Part shown: in pieces, positions 45,401 to 54,123 of the stretch
Layout of the letters: every line of letters starts with the position of its first letter
Position numbering within the stretch: the first letter of the stretch is position 1
Assembly: GCF_029931775.1 (NCBI RefSeq)
Contig: NC_079312.1
Coordinates: forward strand, 132,231,872-132,295,871
Reading direction: 5' to 3'
Source of the DNA: Euleptes europaea
Lineage: Eukaryota > Chordata > Lepidosauria > Squamata > Sphaerodactylidae
DNA length: 64,000 nt
Translations under genes and position numbers: made by a program
Notes under the pieces: model-generated
Database searches by the model: none
What the model was told of the DNA's origin: nothing
What the model saw: only the letters and a program-made list of their open reading frames with translations

Positions 45401-48400
45401 TAAAGACATCACAAAATACTGTCCAATCAGGATCTCAATCATCACAAAGTAGTGTCCAAGGCACAGATTCAATCTTTTGTCATTCCTACGTGTCAGTAGA
45501 TATTTCTGGCCAAAAGGAGGAATTCTGAGACACTTACATCAGTCTCGGTGTCCATACACACAGAATGTGTTAGCTTTTTCAGTAAGGATTATTTAGGATT
45601 AAGTACATAATTCTTGCATTACTTGCTTTTATGGGAACACAGACATCAAACAGAGGACAGAGAAGGGTAAGTACAGCTGCCAGTATACTACAAGTGGAGA
45701 CCTGCAACAAACATTTCCAGAATGCTTTTAGGTTGCCCAAAAATAGCTAAAAAGATGAGAATAGTCCCAGGTTTGCAGCCACCCTTGGTCTAGCAAAAAG
45801 CAAGCAGTTTTTCCTTTCCAACCATTCACAAGCCTGGGAGAACACTGCTTCTGAGACTGGTCAGCAGCAGAAGCACTTTCTCAGCCCCAAGAACGGCTGG
45901 AGAGGTAGGACTATTTCCACCCTTCCTGTCATCCTTGATTCTTATGAGAGTGTAGCTGCTCCCTATGTACTGATAACAGTGGGAAACCATGGGGGAATAT
46001 AGATATCTGCTATAATTTGATGCAAAGTCCAACGAGTGTGGCCTAAACTTTGAAGATGCCGCTTATTATTTATTACTACAAAAACAGGATTGCTTTCAGA
46101 TGGTAAGGATTCTCTCCTGTGAATGCAGAGGAATGCATGTTGACAACAGACCTTTCACACATGGTAGTTTTTTTGCACACTTCTGATCTCATAAGCAGTC
46201 TTTCTAATGGTTAGTAAATTGAACACTAGAATTGGAAGAGACATACGGATCATGTGCTCCATCCCAGACAACCATCCCACTGTTTTTATTAATTGAATCA
46301 CTGATTTCTCAAATTACTTAACAAATTAGAATTCTGAAAGCCTTGTGTGCAACCACATTTCTTTGAACTCGCCTGTCGCACAGCAAACAGGCAATGGGAA
46401 CATTTGCAAAAGCATTTGTGTAATTTAAATAAGGTGATGCTAACACAGGTACTATAGGAACTGTGTGAAAATTCAGTTTATTGGATTTGAATAGTTGACA
46501 GTGCCATCCTAAAAGGATGGGCTTAAAAAGGTATAACTTTTGCCTTGGATGGCACTGTTGGTGCCTATTGTAAATTACAATGAATACTTCTGCAGTTGAG
46601 CTACTAATCTCACTGAAACACTGACCTTCTTGTTGCAGTGCTGGTGGAACAGGGGTGCTCCTGAATGTGGATCGTGTAGCAGAGCAGCTGGAAGAGATGG
46701 GGTATCCTGGGATTCAGGTCCGTGGCCTGGCAGACTCTGGCTGGTTCTTGGATAATAAACAATATCGCAGAACAGACTGCATTGATAGCATAACCTGCGC
46801 CCCCACAGAAGCCATCAGGAGAGGACTTAGGTACTGAAAGTATTCTAAGGTCTCCTTTCGCAGAAAGTCAGACGCTGGTCTGAGACACCCAGTCTTTCTC
46901 TTTGTAATTGTAGGATATCTACTGCGTTTAGCTGATAAAATTCTACTTGGAAACGCATGAATATTCACGAAATGTCTAGGCTCTGCTGAGAGCATACTGG
47001 GCATCATATGTACAGATGTGACATGTTAATATAGTGAGAATTTCCTTTTTGCTAATGTATATCATTCCTCACCTTGGCAGCTTTACTGCCCTCTGCTGTC
47101 CATAATTTTTGGAATTCACACATTCACAGATAACAGTTCCAGCATCCCTTAGATTGTAGTTAGATGTTTACAGCTGAACAAGTTTCTTTAATTAACTATT
47201 ATTATAATTTTATATTTCAGATATTGGAATGGAATTATTCCAGAACGTTGCAAAATGCAGTTTAAAGAGGGCGAGGAATGGAATTGTTTCTTTGGCTATA
47301 AAATTTATCCCACTCTCCGATGTAAGTGTAAAGGGCAGGCTTTCTGTTTGGTGATGTGAAACAGACTCCAGAAGAGTCTTCCTTAACTACTAATGGCTAG
47401 GGATAACGAGCAGTTAAAGAATTTTCAGTTGGTTCATCATGTGCCTTTTAACCAATGGATGAGTAAATTTACAAAGTGTTAAAACATCATAAAAGTGACA
47501 TTTTTAGGAAGAAATATTTAGTATTTTCTTTTTAATTTCCTATCAAAGTAGAACATCGGCATTAAAAATTTCCTCAATAAATAAGCGAGTCCTTAACTTT
47601 TCAGCCTCACTGATAAAATATCCTGTGCCAATTCATCAAGTAGAGCTTTAGTTAACGGATTCTGCCAATTAAACCTTGCTGCCTTAATTATAGTAAATAT
47701 TTTCTCCAATTCTTTCACTCTGTAGCTCCTGTTTTTGTGGTGCAGTGGCTCTTTGACGAAGCTCAGCTCACTGTAGACAATGTACATTTGACTGGCCAGC
47801 CAGTACAAGAGGGACAGTGGCTTTACATACAGAATCTGGGCCGTGAGCTGAGGAACACTCTCAAGGATGTGACGTTAGTCTTACCTCTTATAATTTCCTT
47901 ATATTTCAAAGTGTTTTTTTAATGATGTGGGATAGGAATCTGCTCTTGTTACAATCTGAGATCTTCAAAACTCTTAACAGGCCACATTGTTAGAACAATT
48001 TTAAACATTTGTGTACATCTAAGCTGCATTTAGAAATCTTGTAACTCAGTGTGAGGAAAATATTATTGAGAATTCAATGGTTAATGTTGAGCTAGTGCTT
48101 TTATTTCCTATGGTAAAGCCAGCGTGGTGTAGTGGTTAAGAGCGGTGGTTTGGAGCGGTGAACTCTAACCTAGAGAACCGGGTTTGATTCCCCACTCCTC
48201 CACGTGAACGGCAGATGCTAATCTGGTGAACCGGGTTGGTTTCCCCACTCTTCCACATGAAGCCAACTGGGTGACCTTGGGCTAGTCACAGCTCTCTTAG
48301 AGCTCTCTCAGCCACACCTTCCTCATAAGGCGTCTGTTGTGGGGAAGGGTTGGGAAAGTGATTGTAAGCTGGTTTGATTCTTCCTTAAGTGGTGGAGAAA

Positions 48401-51207
48401 GTCAGCATATAAAAACCTCCTCCTTCTGGATAAAGCCAGGACTTAACATTCATGTCTACTATTATACCCTTTCTAGCCTTCTCCACAGGGGTGTTCACGA
48501 AGCACTAAGAAGCCTCGTGCAATAATGTAATTAATCCTCTAGTGTCTCAGGCCATTGATATCATAATCAACTGAGCACAGCACCTCGGAGAAGCTCAGAT
48601 GTGAAGCTCCAAGTGTAAACCAGCAGCCACCCTACCAATTCAGGCTGACACATACCCAAAAAACGAGCTACCCAAGCCATGTTGCAAGGAGCAGTGCAAG
48701 TTTTGGTTGTGAGGAAGGGAATGCAGAAATATTTGTGTTTTTGTCACACCTACTTCATGTCCCTTTTTTTTTTTCCAGTGCCAGCTTTGCTCCAGCTTGT
48801 TTGTCTCATGAGATCATCACACGCACGTAAGTGTCTAGAATGGGAAGAGGTAGAGTCTCAGTCTTGCTTTGCACCTTCTCAGAATGAGGCTTTATATCTA
48901 GAAGACAAAACAATTTATCAACTGGTACCCAACTTTTGGTATGAAATTATATTCAAGACTCACAATGCATTCATGAATTTGTACATATGAATATCAATTC
49001 AATAATAACAAAGGTACATATTACTTTACAATAATAACAAAGGTACATATTACATAAAGGTACATATTACATGTGTTAACATGCTCCTAGGTTTCACTTG
49101 TTTCCTAGAGGTTAACTTCCTCAGAACATTCTGAACATGGAAGGTGATTGTGCGCTGGTAACATAAACAGAGCACTATAGCATTATATAAGGATCTGAGG
49201 AAACTCTATATGTGTACTAGTATTAAAATCCACTTCAGAAAGAAGTTTGAGAATGTTCTGAGGAAGTTAACCTCTATGAAATAAGTGAAACCTAGGCACT
49301 TGTTAACACAAAATTAACCTGCTACACAAAGGAGGCAACTTGCTGCACATAATACATGAGGAAGTGTTGTATAAAAGAAAGAAAAAGCAATATAGCCGCC
49401 ATTTATTTTGTATTTAGTCTGGATTAAAAGGTATTAATTTGTAAGATTTGTATTACAAATGTAATATGTGCCTTTGTTACTGTTAAATTGATATTCATAT
49501 ATACAAATACATGAATATATTGTGAGTCTCGAATATAGTTTCATACCAAAAGTTGGGTACCAGTTGATAAATGGTTTGTCTTGCACATTTAGTACCAGAC
49601 TCCTCCCATTATTATCATTCAGTTTATATCTAGAAGAGCACAATGGAAGGCCACCCCTCAGCCTCCCACTTAACAAAGGTTCCCCGGAACACTGCTGGCG
49701 GTCTTACTAAGCGAGAGTAATTGTTTACCAGGGTTTGGGTCCTATAGTGCCTTTCTGTCAGAACAGCAGCAGCTCCTCCAATAGAACTTTTCCAGGAGGG
49801 AGATTTTTACTGATTCCCTCCTTCTGCAGATTGCCAGTTTGCTCCCCACACTGTTCCTTTGGGTCCACTGACCTGCAGGAACACAATTTTGAAGGCCACA
49901 GAAAACTGCGGCAAGAGAGGGGAGTCAGGGAACTTCCTCTAGCATGACTCTGCTCACTCTCCTTCGAATACAAGCCCAGGTTTGTGGAACAGCCTTCTAA
50001 CAGCCAGTGAAAACTGTCTCCTCTCTGTTGTAGGATTTGACTCTGGGAAGCATTATGCACAGTGAAACGTCTAAGTTCCTGAAACCTATTTGCCTTCTTT
50101 GCTGCACGTGTTCCCCTTTTCTTCCTGGCATGGCTCAGTAGTCATTCTGTGATGGCACCTTGACTGCAGACCCAAAAACCATGACAAACACAGGATTATC
50201 TGTGACACGCCCTAACACAGCTCTTTGTTGTTGTGCTTGTGTGCTCCCAGCACTTCTCCATCTTCCTCTCATGTGTGGCACACAGTTGAAGACTTCGTGG
50301 TGTGGAAAGCCTTGAAGCAAGCTCCATGGCATGCAACTGCAGCTGCCTGGGCAAATTGTTGTTTCTTTACACCTCACAACCTAGGATTCTAACCGGGGAT
50401 TAAATGGAGATTGAGAATCATGGTTTGGAAGGAAACAACCCTCAGTTTGCTCAGGCCCTTGCATGATGCAGCCAACTGGAGTTTGATTTATGCCTTTCCA
50501 AACCCCGAGGACTTTGATCCTGTTCCATAGAGGAAGTGGAGGAAGGAAGGGGAGTGTACAAGCACAGCAGCAAACTTGGCATGAACAAACCTCTGTCACA
50601 ATATTGGACTGTGGCCATTGTGATGTCACCACATCTGCATGCAAATCAAGTCCACCTCTTCTGTGGGGTCTAGGAGAGCAATGCTAAGCAGGGTCTACTC
50701 AGAAGTAAGTTCAATTTTATTGGGTGGAGCTTAGTCTCAGGAAAGTGTTCTTAAGAGTGCAGCCTGTGTTGAGCAGCTGTTCTGCCTAATCACTGTGTTG
50801 CTATTTTGGATAATCATGTGCCAATTGACATGAAAATGAGTAATGAGTATCATGGTGATATTCCATACACTGAAGTAATTTGTATGGTTTGTTATTGCAG
50901 TCACTGGACAGACATCCAAGTGAAAGGGACCTCTTTACCCCGTGCTTTGCACTGCTGGGACCGCAGCCTACACGACAGCAACAAGAACGGGAAAGCCCCA
51001 CTGAAAGGCTGCCCCATCCATTTGATTGACAGCTGTCCCTGGCCACACTGCAATCCCTCATGCCCTACCATTCAGGACCAATACACAGGGCAAGAGATGA
51101 ATGTGATCCAGTTTCTCATGCACATGGGTTTTGATGTGCAGAAGATGGCACAGCAGCAGGGCCTGGAACCAAGTAAACTCCTGGGGATGCTGAGCAGTGG
51201 TAGCTAG
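30125..51207 (+). CDS. NOTUM: NOTUM, palmitoleoyl-protein carboxylesterase (complete, 11 coding exons)
   Basis: A secreted alpha/beta-hydrolase that removes the palmitoleate from Wnt proteins and so dampens Wnt signalling. Coding exons: 30125-30462, 32000-32052, 33495-33590, 40045-40105, 44350-44408, 45250-45352, 46639-46830, 47221-47321, 47726-47873, 48779-48826, 50901-51207. They sum to 1506 nt: 501 residues plus TAG, against 496 in human. All introns are GT-AG and phases match. The signal peptide is about residues 1-23. The serine hydrolase motif GSSAG gives Ser237, with Asp345 (WLFDEAQ) and His394 (CLSHEI), the human triad shifted by five. Gly132-Trp133 match the active-site loop and Asn101 (NSS) the glycosylation site. 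Odd points are a Gln/Ala run near residues 33-43, Cys194 where human has Ser, and Ser335 where human has Cys. The ATG has G at -3 and +4. Confidence 0.97.
30660..30794. mobile_element. Palindromic MITE (GGGCGAAAACGC family), copy 2
   Basis: The arms GGGCGAAAACGCACGGTCGC and GCGACCGTGCGTTTCCCCC fold over nearly their full length around AACGCACATTAGGCG. It lies in NOTUM intron 1 and is a shorter sibling of 24806-24966. Confidence 0.87.
30835..30965 (-). mobile_element. tRNA-Ala-derived SINE, truncated
   Basis: The complement reads GGGGCCGTGGCTCAGTGGTA, then CCTGCTTGGCATGCAG and GGTTCAATCCCTGGCACC, a tRNA-Ala-like cloverleaf with a GGC anticodon position. It runs into a SINE body with GTGATGTGAAAGACCTCT. 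The acceptor stem is mismatched, so it is a SINE head and not a working tRNA gene. Confidence 0.8.
31155..31500 (-). mobile_element. Penelope-like terminal repeat and adjoining sequence
   Basis: On the complement, CTGAAGAAGTGAGCTCTGAC followed by TCACAAAAGCTCGTGC and GTTAGTCTTCAAGGTGC is the same terminal repeat as at 28360-28599, here as a single arm. The sequence to about 31500 appears to be element interior. The right boundary is uncertain. Lies in NOTUM intron 1. Confidence 0.6.
32000..32052 (+). CDS. NOTUM: NOTUM exon 2
   Basis: A 53-bp exon, residues 113-130, reading [17 protein letters not shown]. Acceptor TTTTAG, donor GTGAGC. Confidence 0.95.
32053..33494. other. NOTUM intron 2, no other feature recognised
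   Basis: 1.4 kb of apparently unique sequence. Given its freedom from repeats it is a fair place to look for conserved non-coding elements, but none can be shown from one sequence. Confidence 0.45.
33495..33590 (+). CDS. NOTUM: NOTUM exon 3
   Basis: Residues 131-162, [20 protein letters not shown] onward. Gly132 and Trp133 belong to the loop next to the catalytic serine. Donor GTAAGC. Confidence 0.96.
33719..33910 (-). mobile_element. 5S rRNA-derived SINE, diverged
   Basis: The plus strand reads GGTGGTCTCCCATCCAAATA and then GACCCTGCTTAGCTTCTGCC, the complement of the 5S internal promoter (C box and A box). The tail is diverged. NOTUM intron 3. Confidence 0.75.
34211..34428 (+). mobile_element. 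5S rRNA-derived SINE with BovB-like tail
   Basis: The head has CTGATCTCGTCAGATC, GAAGCTAAGCAGGGTC and TTAGTATTTGGATGGGAGAC, nearly identical to vertebrate 5S rRNA. The body has GCAAACCACCTCTG and the tail GTCGCCATAAGTCGGCTGCG plus TTGACGGCACTTTAC(AC)n, which resembles the BovB 3' end. This is the known Sauria-type arrangement in which a LINE-like tail recruits BovB machinery. Confidence 0.9.
35262..35492 (+). mobile_element. tRNA-derived SINE
   Basis: Head AGCCAGTGTGGCGTAGTGG, B-box-like CAGGTTCAAATCCCC, body GACCTTGGGCCGGACACCC, tail GTAAACTGCTTTGGGTCCCC and (AAAT)n. Confidence 0.85.
35493..36604. other. NOTUM intron 3 sequence, no feature recognised
   Basis: No supported gene or repeat. 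Confidence 0.4.
36605..36785. mobile_element. Short hAT-type MITE with 8-bp TSD
   Basis: The element 36613-36777 has ends TAGGGTTGCCA and TTAGCAACCCTA, flanked by CCAAAGGG (36605-36612) and CCAAAGAG (36778-36785). The interior differs from the main GTTGCC family (GCTGCTCCTTTAGCAG), so it is a separate subfamily using the same termini. Confidence 0.85.
36786..38576. other. NOTUM intron 3 sequence, mostly unassigned
   Basis: Contains one fragment of the AGTAAGTCCCACTGAGTT / AATTGCAGC squamate repeat at about 37540-37625. The rest shows nothing I can name. Confidence 0.4.
38577..38797 (-). mobile_element. hAT-type MITE (GTTGCC family)
   Basis: Minus orientation, with the left end altered to TAGGAGTTGCCAG and the right end TTGTCAACCCTA. 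The interior is intact (GGGACTTCAATGCCATAGAG). No target duplication is readable. Confidence 0.87.
39065..39705. mobile_element. hAT-type element of 625 bp with a nested MITE
   Basis: The element 39073-39697 has ends TAGGGTTGCCAGG and TCTGGCAACCCTA, flanked by CTGCCATT (39065-39072) and CTGCTATT (39698-39705), an 8-bp duplication with one mismatch. It contains a second, standard MITE at 39132-39331. The interior also has a palindrome around TACCATAGAGTTT (39440-39490). No transposase is visible. Confidence 0.8.
39132..39331 (+). mobile_element. hAT-type MITE nested in a larger relative
   Basis: Ends TAGGGTTGCCAGC and GCTGGCAACCCTA. The flanks TACCAGCA and TACTGGTA agree at five of eight positions, so the duplication is only suggestive. 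Confidence 0.85.
40045..40105 (+). CDS. NOTUM: NOTUM exon 4
   Basis: A 61-bp exon, [20 protein letters not shown]. It follows the largest intron (6.45 kb), which has collected SINEs and hAT-type insertions. Confidence 0.96.
40768..41200 (+). mobile_element. tRNA-derived SINE split by a CR1 fragment
   Basis: The head GGAGCCATTGTGGTATAGTA, B-box-like GGGTTCGAATCCCTGC and body GACCTTGGGCCAGTCACAC run to about 40934. The tail resumes near 41138 (TTGGGTCTCCAATGGGG). The inserted piece is a CR1-type sequence. NOTUM intron 4. Confidence 0.8.
40935..41137 (-). mobile_element. CR1 LINE 3' fragment
   Basis: ATAGAATCATAGAGTTGGAAG and GGTCATCTAGTCCAACCCCC are the complement of the classic CR1 3' end. 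Inserted in the SINE at 40768. Confidence 0.8.
41380..42330. promoter_or_regulatory. CpG-rich, repeat-free block in NOTUM intron 4
   Basis: About 0.95 kb with far more CpG than its surroundings, for example GCGCCTGCGCGGTATCG at 41586 and TTTGCGGGCGTTGGTGCAACG near 41740. It also has a (GT)n run at 41851-41868 and a pyrimidine-rich part. I see no repeat signature and no convincing coding frame. It could be an intragenic promoter or enhancer, but that is inference from composition. Confidence 0.4.
42781..42988 (+). mobile_element. 5S rRNA-derived SINE with BovB-like tail, second copy
   Basis: Head GAAGCTAAGCAGGGTCAGCC and TTAGTATTTGGATGGGAGAC, tail GGTCGCCATAAGTCGGCTGC and TTGACAGCACTTTAC(AC)n. 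It directly abuts the tRNA-derived SINE at 42990. Confidence 0.9.
42990..43290 (+). mobile_element. tRNA-derived SINE (CCTGTGGCGCAGAGTGG type)
   Basis: The head CCTGTGGCACAGAGTGGTGA, then a B-box-like stretch (TGAGTTTCATCCCGACGG), the conserved body GGTTGACTCAGCCTTCCATC and the tail TGACGTCACCTCATGGGTCA ending CTTTACCTTTACC. Other copies are at 54124-54300 (minus) and 63505-63805. Confidence 0.88.
43572..43872. mobile_element. hAT non-autonomous element with perfect TSD
   Basis: The element 43580-43864 has ends CACTGGTTCCCAACC and GGTTGGGAACCACTG and an exact 8-bp duplication CACTAGAG (43572-43579, 43865-43872). AT-rich interior with no transposase; Charlie-like ends. Confidence 0.92.
43873..44349. 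other. End of NOTUM intron 4, nothing further recognised
   Basis: No supported feature before the exon 5 acceptor. Confidence 0.4.
44350..44408 (+). CDS. NOTUM: NOTUM exon 5
   Basis: A 59-bp exon, [19 protein letters not shown]. The codon TGT gives Cys194 in the conserved DVWSGAS motif, where human has Ser. Confidence 0.95.
44409..46638. other. NOTUM introns 5 and 6 (apart from exon 6), no insertions recognised
   Basis: Introns 44409-45249 and 45353-46638 look unique and free of the MITEs and SINEs that crowd introns 3 and 4. Short open frames here have no recognisable product. Confidence 0.4.
45250..45352 (+). CDS. NOTUM: NOTUM exon 6
   Basis: Residues 203-236, ending KVLLLAGS plus the first two bases (AG) of the catalytic serine codon. 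Donor GTACAT, a weaker but acceptable signal. Confidence 0.95.
46639..46830 (+). CDS. NOTUM: NOTUM exon 7
   Basis: A 192-bp exon supplying the last base of Ser237, then [20 protein letters not shown] and the conserved [14 protein letters not shown] block. The donor GTACTG departs from consensus after GT. Confidence 0.96.
47221..47321 (+). CDS. NOTUM: NOTUM exon 8
   Basis: A 101-bp exon, [20 protein letters not shown] then [13 protein letters not shown]. Acceptor TATATTTCAG, donor GTAAGT. Confidence 0.96.
47726..47873 (+). CDS. NOTUM: NOTUM exon 9
   Basis: A 148-bp exon with the catalytic Asp345 in [15 protein letters not shown] and the conserved [10 protein letters not shown]. Donor GTTAGT. 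Confidence 0.96.
48117..48425 (+). mobile_element. tRNA-derived SINE (AGTGGTTAAGAG type)
   Basis: Head GCCAGCGTGGTGTAGTGGTT, B-box-like CCGGGTTTGATTCCCC, body GTGACCTTGGGCTAGTCACA, tail AAGTGGTGGAGAAAGTCAGC. Situated in NOTUM intron 9, same strand as the gene. Confidence 0.87.
48779..48826 (+). CDS. NOTUM: NOTUM exon 10
   Basis: A 48-bp exon, [15 protein letters not shown], carrying the catalytic His394. It has a long T-rich acceptor tract and donor GTAAGT. A Penelope-like foldback lies only 80 bp downstream. Confidence 0.95.
48891..49637. mobile_element. Penelope-like foldback insertion, 717 bp
   Basis: The insertion 48906-49622 is flanked by an exact 15-bp direct repeat TTTATATCTAGAAGA (48891-48905, 49623-49637). 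The left arm (AACTGGTACCCAACTTTTGG...) and right arm (CCAAAAGTTGGGTACCAGTT) are complementary over roughly 150 bp. The inner segments TCCTCAGAACATTC and GAATGTTCTGAGGA are inverted too. The single-copy middle is short. The core CTGAGGA...GAAAC is only partly hammerhead-like. It lies in NOTUM intron 10. Confidence 0.8.
49638..50900. other. Remainder of NOTUM intron 10
   Basis: Mostly unassigned; a fragment of the CTACTCAGAAGTAAGTTCAA squamate repeat is at about 50690-50765. Confidence 0.4.
50901..51207 (+). CDS. NOTUM: NOTUM exon 11 (terminal coding exon)
   Basis: Residues 400-501 and the stop: [20 protein letters not shown], the Cys-rich [13 protein letters not shown] and the C-terminal helix ending LLGMLSSGS. 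Confidence 0.97.
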
Positions 51208-51545
51208 GAGAATTTTCCACTAAGGAGGACCAAGTGACTGCCTGAAGTGAAGGGGCCTTTTCGTTCCTTTCTCAAACTTTCTGCCTGCCTTGCCCGCTTT
51301 CACTACACAAGCAACTACACAGACACACAGGCAAACTCATGCACGCACCCTCTGGTACAGTTTGTGTATCAAGATAAAAGGAACAGATTCTCACGCCATT
51401 TGATTGAAACGTTGCCTCTGCTTCAGGGGACATTCTCAGCTAAGCAAAACCTCTGTCCATATTAAATTCCCTAAGGGGTGCAACATCTGAATAGAAAATT
51501 TACAATCATGAACCCTCTCCAGAAATAAAAGGACGTAATACTTTT
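51208..51545 (+). other. Probable NOTUM 3' UTR
   Basis: Sequence after the TAG stop, with an AATAAA hexamer at 51524-51529. Further AT-rich sequence to about 52 kb could extend the UTR; the true cleavage site is not visible. Confidence 0.5.
51524..51529 (+). terminator. Candidate NOTUM polyadenylation signal
   Basis: AATAAA about 317 bases after the stop codon, followed by a T-run at 51542-51553 that would suit a downstream U-rich element. Confidence 0.45.
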
Positions 51546-52479
51546 TTTTTTTTACCCTTTTCAAGAACCTTTCATACCATAAATGGACAATACGTGGGGA
51601 GACAAAGCACTGGATTATTTATCCAATTAGAAGCATCTCACAATGTAACATAATGTACAAACCAATCACACAGGCTAGAAATGGGACTTTTTCTTGTACT
51701 CCCTTTACTTTTATATTATTTTATAAAATGATTTTTATTACTTAATTTTTAAAGAAATAAGCAAGAAATATAAGATTAATATTGTTTTGTAACCTTTTAA
51801 AAAAATAATGGCAAACCACCTTGTGCTACTTTTGGCAATGTGAAAATATTTATTTTAATATGTAAATGCTATTTATAAGGGCTGACCCAAGATGTGCTCG
51901 TATGATGTTGTAAAGTTGTAAATAGTTCTCCTTTGGAAAGGTTTTCCTTTGGATCATGTATGTTTGGGAGAGGGCAAAAGGGTCAGCAGTGGCATTGTTA
52001 TTTTAATTATTATTAGAGTCCCGTGATTCCATTGCGGTATGTTTGTTGTTTCTTGTTACTTGTGAATGGAAAAAGATACCTGTCGCAGCCTCTGGGAAAA
52101 AAAGTTTTATCCAACCTCATCAGCTATAAGCATCCTGCATCCCTTGTTCAAAAAGGGGTATTCCTTATACAGGTAAATTGCTATCCTATATACGAAGGAA
52201 CTTACCCATTGTTAGACATGAAACAGCAAATTGATGGGTGCTGAAAAGGGCAATGCAAATATACAGAACGACTGCTTAGGTCCAAACAAGTTGCCACGGT
52301 GTGTTTATCAAGAAATTCTTGGATACAACACATAGCTCATATCATTTCTGCACTTAGCAATGGAATAGCAAATTTGGGTTACTTCCATACAGAGGTTTTT
52401 CTTTGCTTGGCTTCCAGACTGGAGGGCTTTAAAAACAAAAAAAAGGATCCACTCAATGTGTGCTAAGTTTCCTTGTGGT
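51546..52479. other. NOTUM 3' flank, nothing further recognised
   Basis: AT-rich sequence that may belong to a longer UTR. Confidence 0.4.
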
Positions 52480-53760
52480 AGGTTTTCCATATCCTCAGTA
52501 TGCTGTTTCCCAAACCTGCTTTACTCCATTCTTTTTGCATAGAATACAGTCCAAATACACAAGCACATTGTGGAAGGAGCGGTGTGCATATTCCTGCAGC
52601 AAAGGCCCTTTGCACATTGGCATCATTTTTTCGCAATCAGCTCCACACAGGTACCATTTTTGCAATATTTTTTCTTGCCATGCCACCATAGGGCTTTTTG
52701 TGGCCCTTAACTGCTATGGCACTATAACAATCCATTGCCACATGTCTATTTTTGTTTCAGAGTTTAGCTCTTCTGAATTCTCATTTTTCAGAAATGAAGT
52801 ATGCAGGTCTTTTTATTGAGGAGATAAAAGCAAAAGGACACAGGTAATTTTTGTTCCAATTACCTGAAAAGGAATGGAGAAGGGAAGCTCCAAAATGGCA
52901 GAAGGGATATTATTTGTGTGTCACACTATAGCACTATAACAATCTATTGCTATGTATCTTCAGGTTTTAACAGAACCATTATAGTGCTATAGAACATATG
53001 AAGAAAGGATCATAAAAGCACTGGCAAGCTGCCATGGTAGCCAAGGTGACAATTCCTGCAAGAGCCAATGTGAGGTTGTTGTGGAGTACAGGTGGAAGCT
53101 CTGTCACCACAAGTGCTTCTGCATTCACAGGGACAATGAAAGCACTGGAGAGACTTCTCTCCAAGTGGAAGCAACCTTTGGCTGATTTTGAGATATAGGA
53201 ATGTTACATACCACATCTGTCATACCATATCCTTTTTCAGCTGCTGCACAAATGTCCTGAAACTCACATGCAAATTCAGAGGACTCCAGCTCTGAGGACT
53301 GTTCCCAATCCTAGATTCCTTCACCATCAGGCAAACACATCCAGATCCTCCACCTTACTCTCTGGCTTGATTACTTTAATCAGCAAACTCCAAAACCCAA
53401 CCAACTCATAGCTGGTTGAGTATTATCCTTGCTGACCTTAAAGACACGTGATGGAAATAACAGAGACAGAAAGGGACCTGTGCGCATTTGCAGTTGCCAG
53501 GCACCTTCATATTGCCAAAGAAACAATTTCTTGCCACCACCCACAAATTTAATTTATCTTTGTTTGATAACGAAGAATTATACCAGTGTTGGTTGCTATG
53601 GATACACAATTCTGCTGGGGGTCCTTATTCAAGCCTCCCACAAGCTCCTGATCTACTGTAATGTTGAACTAGATGGTGGGTCCTGGTTGATTGTAGCCCA
53701 TCCAGTGATCAAGTTGTTGGCGTAGGAATAAGACAGTAATATAGGTCTGAAAGCTGGATT
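52480..53760. other. Unassigned block with several medium open frames
   Basis: Open frames of 60-119 codons occur on both strands, including one on the minus strand reading ELPPVLHNNLTLALAGIVTL. None matches a family I recognise, frames overlap, and no splice-consistent chain was found. A short motif GCACTATAACAATC.ATTGC occurs twice (about 52720 and 52931) and its partial complement near 52978. This may be a decayed DNA transposon, but I cannot show it. Confidence 0.3.
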
Positions 53761-53994
53761 GCTTGCTTGTTTGTTTTAGCTATCTAAAATACCCAGAGCA
53801 GTTAGATTGACGAGTTGCAGGAACATGATGCAGTAACTGTCATTCAAACACGAAGAAGCTAAGCTCTCCCATTCCTAAACTGAAGGCAGCCATTAGAAGG
53901 GTGGCTGCGAAAGAGAAAGGTGTGCATGTTTTGCAGATAATAGCATCAAGCTGAAGAAAAATACAGCCTGCCTAGCCAGTTTTATATCTGTTTT

Positions 53995-54110
53995 ATACAT
54001 GTATGTGCCAACTTATAAAATGGAGAAGGGAAGAATGTTGTAAGCCACTTTGTGTTCAGATTGGGGAGAAGAGTGGGGTATAAAAGAAGTAACATAAAAT
54101 AGACTTGTTA
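53995..54110 (+). mobile_element. LINE/SINE 3' tail fragment
   Basis: GTTGTAAGCCACTTTGTGTT and GGGGAGAAGAGTGGGGTATA correspond to the common squamate tail 'GTAAGCCGCTTTGGGTCCCC..GGGGAGAAAGGCGGGGTATA'. Confidence 0.6.
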
Positions 54111-54123
54111 TATGAACAGTCCT

